Shown: positions 46,295 to 57,467 of the stretch, piece after piece
Layout: the number at the start of each line of letters is the position of its first letter
How positions within the stretch are numbered: the first letter of the stretch is position 1
Assembly (NCBI GenBank): GCA_033239125.1
Contig: BSWB01000002.1
Span: 3,195,001 to 3,259,000 of the forward strand
Source of the DNA: Fagopyrum homotropicum
Lineage: Eukaryota > Streptophyta > Magnoliopsida > Caryophyllales > Polygonaceae
Length of the DNA: 64,000 nt
Direction of reading: 5' to 3'
Notes under the pieces: model-generated
Seen by the model: only the letters and a program-made list of their open reading frames with translations
Told to the model about the DNA's origin: nothing
Database searches by the model: none
Translations under genes and position numbers: made by a program

Positions 46295-47927
46295 ATTAGT
46301 AATTTTGAGAAGTTAATTAGATGTTATTATGAAAAATATTTAATATGAATCATTAAATGTTTACATTGTGAAAGGTCGTTTGTTCTTCAACAGTTGAAAA
46401 TATAGAATTTTAATAAAAATTATTCAATGTCCTTAAAAACTAAAAATATAGAATTTAAAAGTTTTTTTTTTACTATAAACATCAAATAAAAAAGTGGATT
46501 AAATATATAATTATGTATAGATTTAATATTAATAGTTTACACATTTACCAATACATAAAGTGTATACTTTAATAAAATACATTTTTATTTTTGTGAAGAT
46601 AAAAAAAAAAAAGGAAGTGCAAAAACAAAGAAAATTGAGAGAGTTAATTGGATAGTATGTGGCAAAATAAGGCAAAAATATGAATCATTTAATGCTCCTC
46701 AAAAGCTAAAAATATATGATTTTAATAAAAATCAATTAATGTCCTCAAAAACTAAAAATATAAAATTTTAAAAGTTTTTATTTATCATAAATATCAAATA
46801 AAAAAATTGGATTAAATATATACTTATGTATAGATTCAATACTAATAGGTTATACATTTACCGATACACAAAAATGTATACTTTAATAAAATATATTTTA
46901 TTTTTGTGAAGATAAAAAAAAGAAGTGCAAAGACAAAAAAAAATTAAGAGAGTTAATTTGATAGTATGTTGCAAAATATGGCTTTAATATGAATCATTTT
47001 TGTGTATCGGATTAAATATATACTTTTGTGAAGATATAAAATTTGATAGTATACACCAAAATATGAATCATTTAATGCCCCTCAAAAGCTAAAAATATAG
47101 TATAGTAAGAATTAGTAATTTTGAGAAGTTAATTAGATGTTATTATGAAAAATATTTAATATGAATCATTAAATGTTTACATTGTGAAAGGTCGTTTGTT
47201 CTTCAACAGTTGAAAATATAGAATTTTAATAAAAATTATTCAATGTCCTTAAAAACTAAAAATATAGAATTTAAAAGTTTTTTTTTTTACTATAAACATC
47301 AAATAAAAAAGTGGATTAAATATATAATTATGTATAGATTTAATATTAATAGTTTACACATTTACCAATACATAAAGTGTATACTTTAATAAAATACATT
47401 TTTATTTTTGTGAAGATAAAAAAAAAAAAGGAAGTGCAAAAACAAAGAAAATTGAGAGAGTTAATTGGATAGTATGTGGCAAAATAAGGCAAAAATATGA
47501 ATCATTTAATGCTCCTCAAAAGCTAAAAATATATGATTTTAATAAAAATCAATTAATGTCCTCAAAAACTAAAAATATAAAATTTTAAAAGTTTTTATTT
47601 ATCATAAATATCAAATAAAAAAATTGGATTAAATATATACTTATGTATAGATTCAATACTAATAGGTTATACATTTACCGATACACAAAAATGTATACTT
47701 TAATAAAATATATTTTATTTTTGTGAAGATAAAAAAAAGAAGTGCAAAGACAAAAAAAAATTAAGAGAGTTAATTTGATAGTATGTTGCAAAATATGGCT
47801 TTAATATGAATCATTTTTGTGTATCGGATTAAATATATACTTTTGTGAAGATATAAAATTTGATAGTATACACCAAAATATGAATCATTTAATGCCCCTC
47901 AAAAGCTAAAAATATAGTATAGTAAGA
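46295..47927 (-). repeat. Tandem duplication of the Helitron 5' end (816 + 817 bp)
   Basis: Unit 1 (46295-47110) and unit 2 (47111-47927) appear identical except for one extra T in a T run (10 versus 11). Both units end at the same TCTTACTATACTATA terminus on the minus strand. Each unit itself contains two imperfect copies of a roughly 300-bp repeat (for example around AATGTCCT(T/C)AAAAACTAAA). Confidence 0.92.
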
Positions 47928-48105
47928 TACTAATAAAACATTAATTATATCATGCAATGACAGGTTTTATGTGCTTAAAATGTGGTTCAGTAATAGATAG
48001 TCTTTGTAAGAACAGTTTTTCCCAAATCCACCAATACAATACAACAAATTCTCTCTTTCGATTCATCTTTTTCTAGTGTTTCTTCCGCTTTCTTCGATTG
48101 TAATA
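47928..48105. other. Probable remnant of a Copia 5' LTR
   Basis: This stretch lies directly upstream of a Copia PBS and has the T-rich end and CAATACAA context usual for an LTR R/U5 region. Only the 3' part of an LTR could remain, because the Helitron lies to its left. Confidence 0.4.
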
Positions 48106-48117
48106 TGGTATCAGAGC
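48106..48117 (+). other. Copia primer-binding site
   Basis: TGGTATCAGAGC, complementary to initiator tRNA-Met, marks the start of the internal region of a second, decayed Copia element on the plus strand. Confidence 0.85.
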
Positions 48118-48234
48118 TGAAATTGAGTTTTTCGATTCAGGTTTCAATCATCGAGATTATACAACAAACAAAAAGCTAATTGCCTGCAAATGATCTTAAT
48201 TGCAAATCTTCTCATTACACTTGCAATCTTCATC

Positions 48235-49828
48235 TGTTATAATATGACAATAAATCTAGGTATACCGATACGATGGGTCATGGACCGAGCGAGACGAGCT
48301 CTTCATGGCCGAAGGGGATTGATTATGATGAGATTTTTTCGCCCATGGTCCGACACACATCTATCAGATTGGTGTTGACATTGGTAGCTAGCTGGGATTT
48401 GCATCTGGAGCAAATTGATGTGAAAACAGCTTTCCTTCATGGTGATTTGGAGGAGGAGATCTACATGGAGCAACCAAAGGGTTTTGTTCAGCCTGAAGAG
48501 GAGAAGCTTGTATGCAAGTTGACGAAGTCATTGTATGGTCTGAAGCAAGCTCCTGGGCAATGGTAGAAGAGGTTTGACTCTTATATGCTTCGGATAGGCT
48601 ACTAGAGATGTGAGTATGATTGTTGCGTTTATATGAAATATTTGGATGATGGATCTCCCTTGTACCTGCTATTATATGTTGATGACATGCTGATTGCTGG
48701 AAATAATGTTGACGATAGTGTTGAGTTGAAGACCTTGTTGAGCAAGGAATTTGATATGAAGGATTTTGGTGTTGTAAATAAGATCCTTGACATGGAGATT
48801 TGTAGGGAGAGAAGTTTTGGGAGGTTATGGTTGTCTCATAATACTTACATTGAGAAAACGCTTGACAGATTCGATATGGCCAACTTCAAATCTGTTAGCA
48901 CTCCTCTAGCGAATCACTTCAAACTCTCCTCAGTTCAGTGCCAAAGTCTAATGGAGAAATCAAAGATATGTCCAAAGTTCCTTATGCAAGTGCAGTTGGT
49001 TGCTTGATGTATGTTATGGTGTGTACAAGACCTAATTTGGCCCAAGTCGTTAGCCAAGTGAGCAAGTATATGTCTAATCTTGGGAGAGAACACAGGGTGG
49101 CAGTCAAGTGGATTCTCAAGTATTTGAGGGGTACAGCTAACCGTGGAATTATGTTTGGTGGTCAGGAAGGTGATCCTTCAATTGTAGGGTATATTGATTT
49201 TGACTATGCCGGTGATCTTGACAACCGAAGATCCTCTACAAGGTATGTCTTTACTCTTGTTGGGGGCCTATATGTTGGAGATCGGTTTTACAGTCTATAG
49301 TAGCCTTGTCTACTATTGAGGCAAAGTACATGGTTTTATTAGCAGAGGCAGCTAAGGAGGCATTGTGGATTAGGGGAATTGTGGAGGAACTGAGTGTTGA
49401 GCAAGGTGGAGTTGAGGTACATTGTGATAGTCAGAGTGCTATATATCTGGCTAAGAATCATGTGTACCATACTCGGACTAAACATATTGATGAGATTTCA
49501 CAAGATTAGAGAGCTATTAGCTTCTAGTGAGATCATCTTGGAGAAGGTACAAAATCCTCAAAATGCGGCTGATATGATGGCCATACCGGTTACTGCAGAC
49601 AAATTCAAGCATTGTTTGGATTTGGTTCATGTCACTTGTTGTTAGATGAATGAGAAAGACCCATGTCGAGAGAAGCAAGGAGGATATGACGTACAAGGTC
49701 CTGGAGTTGTTTGTGTGTTCCCAATTTTTTTATTAGATTATGTTGTCTAGGTGTAGATTGTTATAATAAGATAATAAATCTAGGTATAATGATACCATGG
49801 GCCATGGACCGAGCGAGAAGAGCTCTTC
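48235..49828 (+). repeat. 70-bp direct repeats flanking the Copia RT segment
   Basis: TGTTATAATA.GA.AATAAATCTAGG starts at 48235 and again at 49759. Both units run for about 70 bp through CATGGACCGAGCGAGA to GAGCTCTTC (48304 and 49828). They look like LTR start fragments on either side of the surviving pol segment. Confidence 0.8.
48305..49645 (+). pseudogene. Copia RT/RNase H remnant
   Basis: The segment begins inside RT (GIDYDEIFSPMVRHTSIRLV) and continues through KTAFLHGDLEEEIYMEQPKGF, an intact YVDDMLIAGNN box, LSKEFDMKDFG and PYASAVGCLMYVMVCTRP to an RNase H core (STIEAKYMVLLAEAAKEALW) and TRTKHID. Gag, protease and integrase are absent: RT starts only about 200 bp after the PBS. In-frame stops (for example after APGQW at about 48563) and frameshifts near 48930, 49280 and 49500 make it inactive. 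Its sequence differs from the Copia element at 16364-24333. Confidence 0.9.
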
Positions 49829-51925
49829 TCAGGTATTCTTTCCATGAGAGGTTTGGGTACACTAGAATCCTCGTGGATGTGCATGCTTCAAAACCTCTCC
49901 ACCGTGACGTTCTTCTAAAAGGCTCTGTGAGGAAATTTCTCAGAAAATCACTTACGAATGGATCCCTTTGCATTGCTCCAAGTGTTTGGTGTTTGGCCAC
50001 TGATGCAAGGGTCAAAACGTCCCTATTTGGCCATGTCGGGGAAAACTCTACAACCCCTCTTTTCTCGACGTACCCCTCCTGCTTCAACCTTGGAGCCTCT
50101 CCTCCCCACTCATGACGTCTCTCTACGTGTTTTACCTATCACCCTCCCTTCCTTACCTTCTTCTATATCCTTGGTTTTCCCAATTGCTCACTCTTCCCCT
50201 ATGAACTGTCGTGACCGTTCCTTGGACGTTGATATGTCTTCTGACCCACCTAGTATCTCCCCCAACCCTGATCCTTACCATGGTACCATACAAACCCCTC
50301 TCATCATCTCACATTCCGTGTTGATGCCCATAACTACATCTGATACATCTGTGGGCTCAAAGGATCCTCTCTCCCACCCCAACACCCCATACCCTACCTC
50401 CTCCCCCCTCTTCCCCAAACATCAAGGGATGCCCGGCCAATACATTGTCATCTTAATGAATTCCCACATTTGTGCTTGGAATGTTAGGGGTTTGAATCAC
50501 CCTAATATAGCAAAAGGCCGTTCAGAATGTTATCAAGAGACATAACCTGGATGTCATCGCCATCCTTGAAACTAGACTCAAAAGAAGGAACATGACCTCC
50601 CTCTCGAACCATCTTCTCCTTGGATGGAAGCATATATCCAATTTCTCCCATGATCAAAATTATCGAATCTAGGTATGGTGGAACCCTCTTACTCTCCACT
50701 TAAAACCCCTCATCACTACCGATCAACTCATTCACTGCCATATAACCGATCCACCAAACCGTCTTACCCATAACCCTCCCATGCCACCCTCCTTGACTGC
50801 ACCTTCATCTATACTTTTAACCTTCCCCACGACCGTTGCAATTTATGGGAATCTATTGCCTCCATAAACCTCCTTAACTCCTCCTCTCCCTGGGCATTAC
50901 TTGGTGACTTTAATGTCATTTTTACTCCAAACGAGAAGATCTCCAAAAACGCCCACTCCGTTACTCAACCCTCCACTGAGATCTCTGATTGCTCCAGCCT
51001 CAACTCCGTTGCCGCCTTCTCCGGTTGTAAATTCACGTGGAGTAATAAGTAGATATTGGATAGAATTTGGTGCAAGCTAGACCGTGTCATTGTCAATAAC
51101 TACTGGGATACTACCTTCCACAACTCCACCACCTTCTTTGATAATCCATACATCTCTGACGATTCACCCGTTATCCTCGCCTTGGATAATAAGAACCCCT
51201 CCCACAATACCCAATTTTGTTTCGATAACTCTTGGGTCACTCATGAGAACTTCTTCAATGTCATTTCGGATGTTTGGCTTAAGCCTATGAATGGTCATCT
51301 CATGTTCCAAGTTGCATCCAAGCTAAAGTTGCTTAAGTCGTCTCTTAAGAAGTTCTCTAGCATTAAGATTGAGGACCTATATGCTTCCCTTGACAGACTC
51401 AAAACCCGCTATCCTCCAAATCCACCCCCTCGATGACAGTCTTCTGGCTGCCGAACGCTCCACCATTTCAAACCTCAATACCTTGCTTGACCAACTTCAT
51501 TCTTCCCTAGCCCAACTCTCGAAGGCTAGGTGGGTCAAGTACGGTGACCAATGTTTGACTTTTTTCTTCAAAAGTTTAAAGTCTCGCAGGAGTGCCAACA
51601 CCATCACCTCTATTGTCAACCTCCTCTAACACCCTTACCCATGATCCGATTGTTATTGCCGACACTCTCGTGGCTCATTTCTCATCCATCCTTAACCCTC
51701 CAAACAAAAACCCTTCCTCCACCGGCTCCAATTACCCAAGTTACTAAGCTAAATGATATTGATCTCTTGTCCATTAACAAGCCGATCACCCTGGATGATA
51801 TCAAGAGTACCATCTTCAGTATGGGGGACAACAAGGCCTAATGTCCCGACAACTTCAACTCTCTTTTCTACAAGGCTTCCTGGAGTATCACCGGGCTTGA
51901 TCTCTCCAAAGCCATCCTTGACTTC
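49829..51925 (+). pseudogene. LINE relic: ORF1 end and AP endonuclease
   Basis: The left part, in broken frames, resembles the LINE ORF1 nucleic-acid-binding protein (RILVDVHASKPLHRDVLLKG, then a C-rich HCSKC stretch). ORF2 starts near 50465 (ICAWNVRGLNHPNI) with the apurinic-type endonuclease motifs AILETRLKRRN, LLGDFNVIF and CKFTWSNK. A stretch before RT follows (KLDRVIVNNYWDTTF, KARWVKYGDQCLTFFF). Stops and frameshifts are frequent. The element is cut at 51926 by the Athila-like insertion, so RT must lie beyond the window or be lost. Confidence 0.85.
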
Positions 51926-53703
51926 TGTTCGCCCCTAGAGGTGTGTGCAAATAAGCTTTAAATTTATAAAACTAGAATCAAGCAAGCGAACCCGCAGTGT
52001 ACGGATCGACGTAGTTAAGCAAGAATTCCAGAGTATCGAACACAGGGATTTGGGTGGGAACAAATTCAATTGCAGATTATCAAGCGGTTAAATGTAAGAG
52101 CTTCGCAAATTATCGGGAAAACAACAATCCTAAAGATCCAAGTATCCAGCTGTGACAATTGATTCAAGATATACTAATGATATAAAGACAGAGTTGAGAT
52201 ATGCAAAGGTATGCTAATGTAAGGTAATCGTACGGTGAAGTTCCAAAAACCTTATATGACTCACCTACAAGACATCTCTATACATGTTGTTGAGGCTTCA
52301 ATATAGAAAGGTTCTAAAGGCGAGAATTAATGTCAAATACCCAAACTTGCAATCCAAGGATCAAGACTAACTTAACCGATTACGGTTGTGACACTCACAA
52401 TCAGGGTAGAGGTTGTTGAGGCTTCACTACCACCTAGAAAAGGTAAGCCTAAACTAAGTTAAAGCAAATCTTTAACTTTGGATTAAAGTAAAAGCAGGTT
52501 CGTAAACTTAAGGGAAATTACGGGTAGATCTTGAGACTCCACGGCCGTGGAACTCAAGAACAAACCGTGATTTAGGGTTCGTCGACGATTCTCTCAAACT
52601 CTCAGGGTCTAATCTGTTTACGATCGATCTATCATCATCTAAGCCACAACTATCAACCCTTCACCTTAGAATCGTTAAGGGTTTTTAGCCAATAACAGTC
52701 ATGTTGATATCAAATTCAAGAATTAAAAGATAAGAAGATGAAAACTTCCGAAAACTTTCAATAAACTTCAAACCAATCTCAAAGTCACAATCAAGAATGA
52801 ATGTTGTCAATAGATTCAGAATAAGCCAAACAAACACAATCTTAGGAAAGAAGGAAGAACGGGATGTCAATCCGTCTTCTAATTCAAACCTAAACAAGAA
52901 GAGAAATCTTCTTGCAACAATCTTCCAAAAGCTTCGATCTTCCGCCAATCCGGAAATCTTAACAGCAATCTCCACCAAAAGTGCGAGATTAGGGCAAAAT
53001 CCCAACACGAACTTCGATCTCCAATGAGATGTAAATGCTTCCAAACGAGGGTTGTGCCGCCAAGCAAAGGCGCAAGCCAAGCCTAAAGCGAGGTCGCAAA
53101 AATGCGTCTAAGCGGGGATAAGCGAGCCTCTGAAATCTTGCTTCGTCCGTCTTTTTATAGGGCAAGATAAAATATCGGCCCGGCCCAATCTTCAAAAGAT
53201 CGTGGCTTCAAAATGTGGCAAAAAAGATCGCCAAGATCACGGTCGTGGAAGGTTCCACGACCGTAATTTAGAGCGTGGAAAGTGTCACGGTTTGAACCAT
53301 GGATTCCACGACCGTAATAGTTACTGGAATGCATCACGCCTCTCTTTGCAAGGTTCCACGGCCGTGGAACTAAACGTGGTTTGTAGTACAGCCGTATTTT
53401 AGAGCGTGGTTTAGGGCAAGAACGTGATTCTTCCCTAGCCTCGTGCATTCCTCAAGTTGAACTCCAATTTGCTCCTAAGAATCCCTTAATCCATGGACAT
53501 ACTCAATCAACTCTTCTTTGCTCGATTTCATTCGGAAATGACTCTCAATCACCTATAATCAACATAAAGCTAGTGTAGACATCCATATCGACAATATAGG
53601 CAAACTAGCTCACAAATGCAACAATGCTAAATCAAAGACCATCAACATGAATCAAATATACTTAGAAAACGTGCCTAAAATATCACAATATTTCATGCTA
53701 ACA
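51926..53703 (-). repeat. 3' LTR of the Athila-like element
   Basis: The left end, TGTTCGCCCC at 51926, is fixed by identity with 63646. The right end is inferred from ..CATGCTAACA at 53703 next to a polypurine-like GGGACAAGCAAGTGTTAAG on the minus strand, giving 1,778 bp, a normal Athila LTR length. An alternative end at 54937 (..TTTTAGTACA beside a second such motif) would give 3,012 bp. The LTR carries several CACGGCCGTG-type palindromes. Confidence 0.7.
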
Positions 53704-55126
53704 AATAACCTCATACTTAACACTTGCTTGTCCCTAAGCAAGGTCTTTTAAAAAGCTTTAAACAAAAGTTAGGATGAAATATGTGTACCTTCTCAAAGCA
53801 ATACTTCTTTTGGAGGAATGTGCCTTCTAAAGAATAGATCATTCTCAAACCTTGCTTCAATTGTTTATAAGACTTTCATACACTTATCCAAAGAGTAAAA
53901 AGCAAAGAAAACTCATGAATTAATCAAACTTCTAAACAAGCATCATAACCTTCAAACATTATCAAAATCAATCATAAGAAACTTCAATTTAGATCACCAA
54001 GTCATATAACATTCTTTTGATCTTAAGGACTTCCAAAGAAAAGGTCTAGAATGTGGAAAGGGAAGGAAACTTTTAAGGAATGTGGTGCATGAATCCGGGA
54101 AAGTGGACAACCACCCTTCTTCTTCTTTTGCGGTTTCCGCAGCACTTTCAACTTAGAGCTTCGCTCTCTTCTTTTCATTTTTCGACTTTACTTTTGGAGT
54201 TATGGATAGAGGTGCACAAAAACCGAAGCCTAGGAGATTGGCGTTTCTCAATTTTTATGAAATGCGTCAAACCCTTAGCGCACATACCATAATCCGCTAG
54301 GAATATCGCTCAATCCGACTTTGGCAAGACACAAACATCCGGCTATGTGAATGGTGCCGAGTTACTCATCATCATGATTGACTTCCCCAAACCTAGAATT
54401 CCTTTCTATTCTTTTGATTGCAAATAATTGCTCTCATGACCCTCCCACATCAAACATGCCTTTTTCATTCACTTCTCCAAATTCCCGGATAGGTAAAGGA
54501 GGTCAATATTTCAATGAGGAGCTAAAATGATCAAAGAAAGAAGAAAGAAAACTCGAATTGCCTTAATCATCTCAACAAGAAGTATAAGAACGTATAGTGT
54601 GATTTCAACTTCAATTTTTCAACATGATTTAGACAATATTCATCACATTATAAAACTTGCAAAAGAGGTAAAATTCATTCATTCAAATTCTTTTCAATTC
54701 ACTATTCTTTTAAGCATGCAATTGTCATCAAACTCAATTCACAAGTAGTGATTATCATAGAAATCATCTCAATTCATTAGAAGCACATAATTTTCAAAAT
54801 TTTTCAATTTTTATGGGTTTTTCAAGTTCTTTTTCATGCAATGCGATAATGAAACGTACAACAATATAATGAACATGCAAATAGTCTCGAATAGAAGCAA
54901 GCATAGTGAGTAAGAGTTATTACAAACTTTTAGTACATCCCACCCCATACTTAGGACGAACATTGTCCCTAATGTTCAAAAGAAAGAAAGAAAAGAAGAA
55001 AAGAAAAAGAAACTCACAAAGTGGTGGCGGAATGTCTAAAGCGAATGGTCAATCATCAAATCCTCATCACTGCGGCGCTAGTGGAGGCGGGAATGGAGAG
55101 AAGCTAGGATCATAGAACCGCCCAAA
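53704..55126 (-). other. Athila 3' noncoding region with two PPT-like motifs
   Basis: Minus-strand GGGACAAGCAAGTGTTAAGT (53719-53738) adjoins the inferred LTR. A similar GGGACAATGTTC...TAAGTATGGGGTGGGA lies at about 54938-54970. No coding sequence is seen between them. Confidence 0.6.
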
Positions 55127-56706
55127 CTACTGGCGGTAGACATCCCTCATCATGTGGTCGAGGTCGTCTAGGCGTCCGTCTCTAGCATCGGCTCGGATCT
55201 CCAATGCTCCTACTCTCTCTGAAAGTCCGGTAGCCCAATCCGGCATCTGCTCGTACCATCCCGGGGCTTGACTATACCATGCTGGAGCGTCGGATGGTGC
55301 TGGTGGTGGTGCTGGTGCTGCTGTCTGCTCTGTAGACCAAGGAGGGGGAACGCCATACCATGTAGGAGGTATGGTCATCCACGTAGGCCTCTCGCTCACG
55401 CTAGCGCGGCGAGAAGACGAGCCTGAAGCTCTAGCTGGACGTGGAGAACGTCTAGGTGCATCGGGGGCCGCCTCCGGCTGATCCGGAAACGTGCCAAACT
55501 CCTCCTCAGCTCCTCCTCCGCTCTCAAACTGATCTCCCATCTCCTCCTCAACAACCGGCGGTGGGACATATGGGGGAGCTGCTATCCTGTTCGCATGCAT
55601 AGCAGCGAACGTCTCCTTCCAATTATGGCGTCCCGCCATAATGGAGTACTCCGGTAGCCACTCTATACCCCTACCCGTCCTGCTCTCCCATGGCATGCCC
55701 GCATAAGGCGGACCTCTATGTGTGGGGAAAATGAGACCCCTAACCATGAATGCATGGAGACCTAAGGGAACGGCCGGTATGCGGGTACAAGCAGAAAAAT
55801 CAACACCAAAGCTCCTAGCAATGTGGGTAACTATCCCACCATATCCTATGTTGCCCTTCTTCTTATTCTTGAGCTTGCTCATAGTAGCAGTCAAGAGGGT
55901 AGCACAATCAGCACGGCGTCCATACAACATGGAGTAGAGTAAAAAGAGCTCATCCGTCTTGATCTTTTGGGGCGTCTCCGTCCTAGGGAAGAGACACTCC
56001 GAAAGAACACGATGAGCAATTTTCAAGGCTAGGTGGTACATCAACCTAGCCTTGGTGTCAGCGGGCTGCCAGCGGTCCTCGCTAGCATAAATCATCGCCA
56101 CTCCTCCCAAAAATCCTTGGCGTAAACGCCACTAGGAAATCGACCGTTAAAGGTCTCCTGAAACCCGAAAATGGTCCCAAACTCACGGATGCTCAAATGG
56201 TAGTCTCTCTCCATGAGACGAAAAGAGACGGTCCTATCTACATGGCTGTGCTCAAAAGATGTCACAACCTCCCGTGTAATCTCCTCATAAGCGTCTTCTC
56301 GGATAGCCGAGAAGACAATAAGTCCGGCTCTATCCAAGAGCCAAGTAAGATCATCAACAATGTTGAGAGGAGCTAGATCCTCCAACAACAAGTATCTAGG
56401 GCCAATCACTGGCCTCTCCTTGATCCTCTCGAGTGCATCGAGATGATCGTCGTGTATGGTCGGGATTCTAGGGTGAGGAGGTGAGGATGGAGGTGAAGGT
56501 GAGGATGGAGGTGAAGGGGAAGAGGGTGGTGGTGCCCTAGAGGATGAGGAGGAGGAGGGATTACCCTTCCTCTTCTTATTCTGATCATTCTTCTTCTCTT
56601 TTATCCTCCCCGAAACTCTTCTCATAAAATCCATTCTGCTCAAAATTACGGTCTGTTCTATAGGAACCACGGCCGTAATTCTCCCAGAGACCGTGATTCG
56701 TCTCAA
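55127..56706 (-). pseudogene. Athila ORF downstream of pol (env position), frame-broken
   Basis: Two overlapping minus frames, 56706-56092 (204 residues) and 56110-55127 (327 residues), look like one protein split by a frameshift near 56100. The first has a basic serine/proline-rich stretch and then FRLMERDYHLSIREFGTIFG, typical of ATHILA ORF1-type / plant transposon proteins. The second has ALKIAHRVLSECLF, DELFLLYSMLYGRR, HIARSFGVDFS and a proline-rich, disordered tail ending in a short coiled-coil-like region. The role of this family is unknown. I see no signal peptide or clear membrane segment, so an envelope function is not supported here. Confidence 0.75.
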
Positions 56707-57467
56707 AAAATCACAAATCTCAGCAAATCAGCAATCAAACTCCACAACAGGCAGTCCTAATCTAATTTCTTCCAATCTCAATCAGTTCTCCCTAAAAATC
56801 TCTAACAAAAACGAACCGAATCGGCAAGAATCAAGAAGAGAGAAAAAACCTATTTTTCGGATTGAAAAATCCGAATTGTGCGTTCGTTGGTGAGTTTCCG
56901 CTTGATTCGTCGCTTAGATCTTGTTTGTGGTTGAATTTGCTTCAGTTTAGGAGGAAGAATCGTTAAAAACGATTAGGAACCGAGTGATTGAGAAAGGGTC
57001 GTGGATTTCGGCAATTAGGGCGTGGAAGAGGGGTTTTTGGAATGATTTTTGTGAAGAATGTGGCTTATATAGTCACAGGCAAAATTTTTGAAAATCACGG
57101 TCTGTCGGGGTGTTCCACGGCCGTGAAAGTGTACGGAACCGTGGTTTTGGTGATTTTTCAAAGGCTTTTGGAAATTACGGATACTGTAGCTGTCACGACC
57201 GTGGTTTAGGCCGAGGAATCCTCTGTAAAGCTCCAAAGTCCAATTTTCGTCACTTTTCTTCAACATTATCCTCTCCTTTCCCTTTTCCATCGTTCCTATA
57301 TCCAAAAACACGAACATACCGGAAGAAATCGAAGGCAAAAACAAAGCAAAAAAAAACGTTTATACTAAGCTAATCTATGAATCGAAAACAAAAACAAAAA
57401 TGCAATACCTTGGGTTGCCTCCCAAGAAGCACTTTGTTTAAGGTCCGTAGCTAGACCACTCTCGCAC
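56707..57467 (-). other. Spacer between pol and downstream ORF
   Basis: No coding sequence is supported. It contains several CACGGCCGTG-like palindromes (57113-57127, 57194-57204) and, just after pol, the GGTTGCCTCCCAAGAAGC block commonly found at this point in related plant elements. Confidence 0.6.

Larger units (their letters stand above)
44564..47927 (-). mobile_element. Non-autonomous Helitron, 3,364 bp
   Basis: On the minus strand the element starts TCTTACTATACTATA after a host A (end at 47927). It ends with a perfect 8-bp GC hairpin (44576-44594), an 8-base spacer and CTAG (44564-44567) before a host T. This is the Helitron signature: 5' TC, 3' hairpin plus CTRR, insertion between A and T, no TIR and no TSD. 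No Rep/helicase ORF is present. It contains a Stowaway-like MITE (45213-45517) and a tandem duplication of its 5'-terminal 816 bp. Around 45770-45850 the minus strand reads REVELKNKKVVVDSEDID.., possibly a captured exon fragment, but too short to name. Confidence 0.75.

Noticed and set aside
52797..53448. Open frames in the Athila 3' LTR
   Set aside because: They overlap the palindromic repeats on both strands and carry no domain; LTR sequence explains them.
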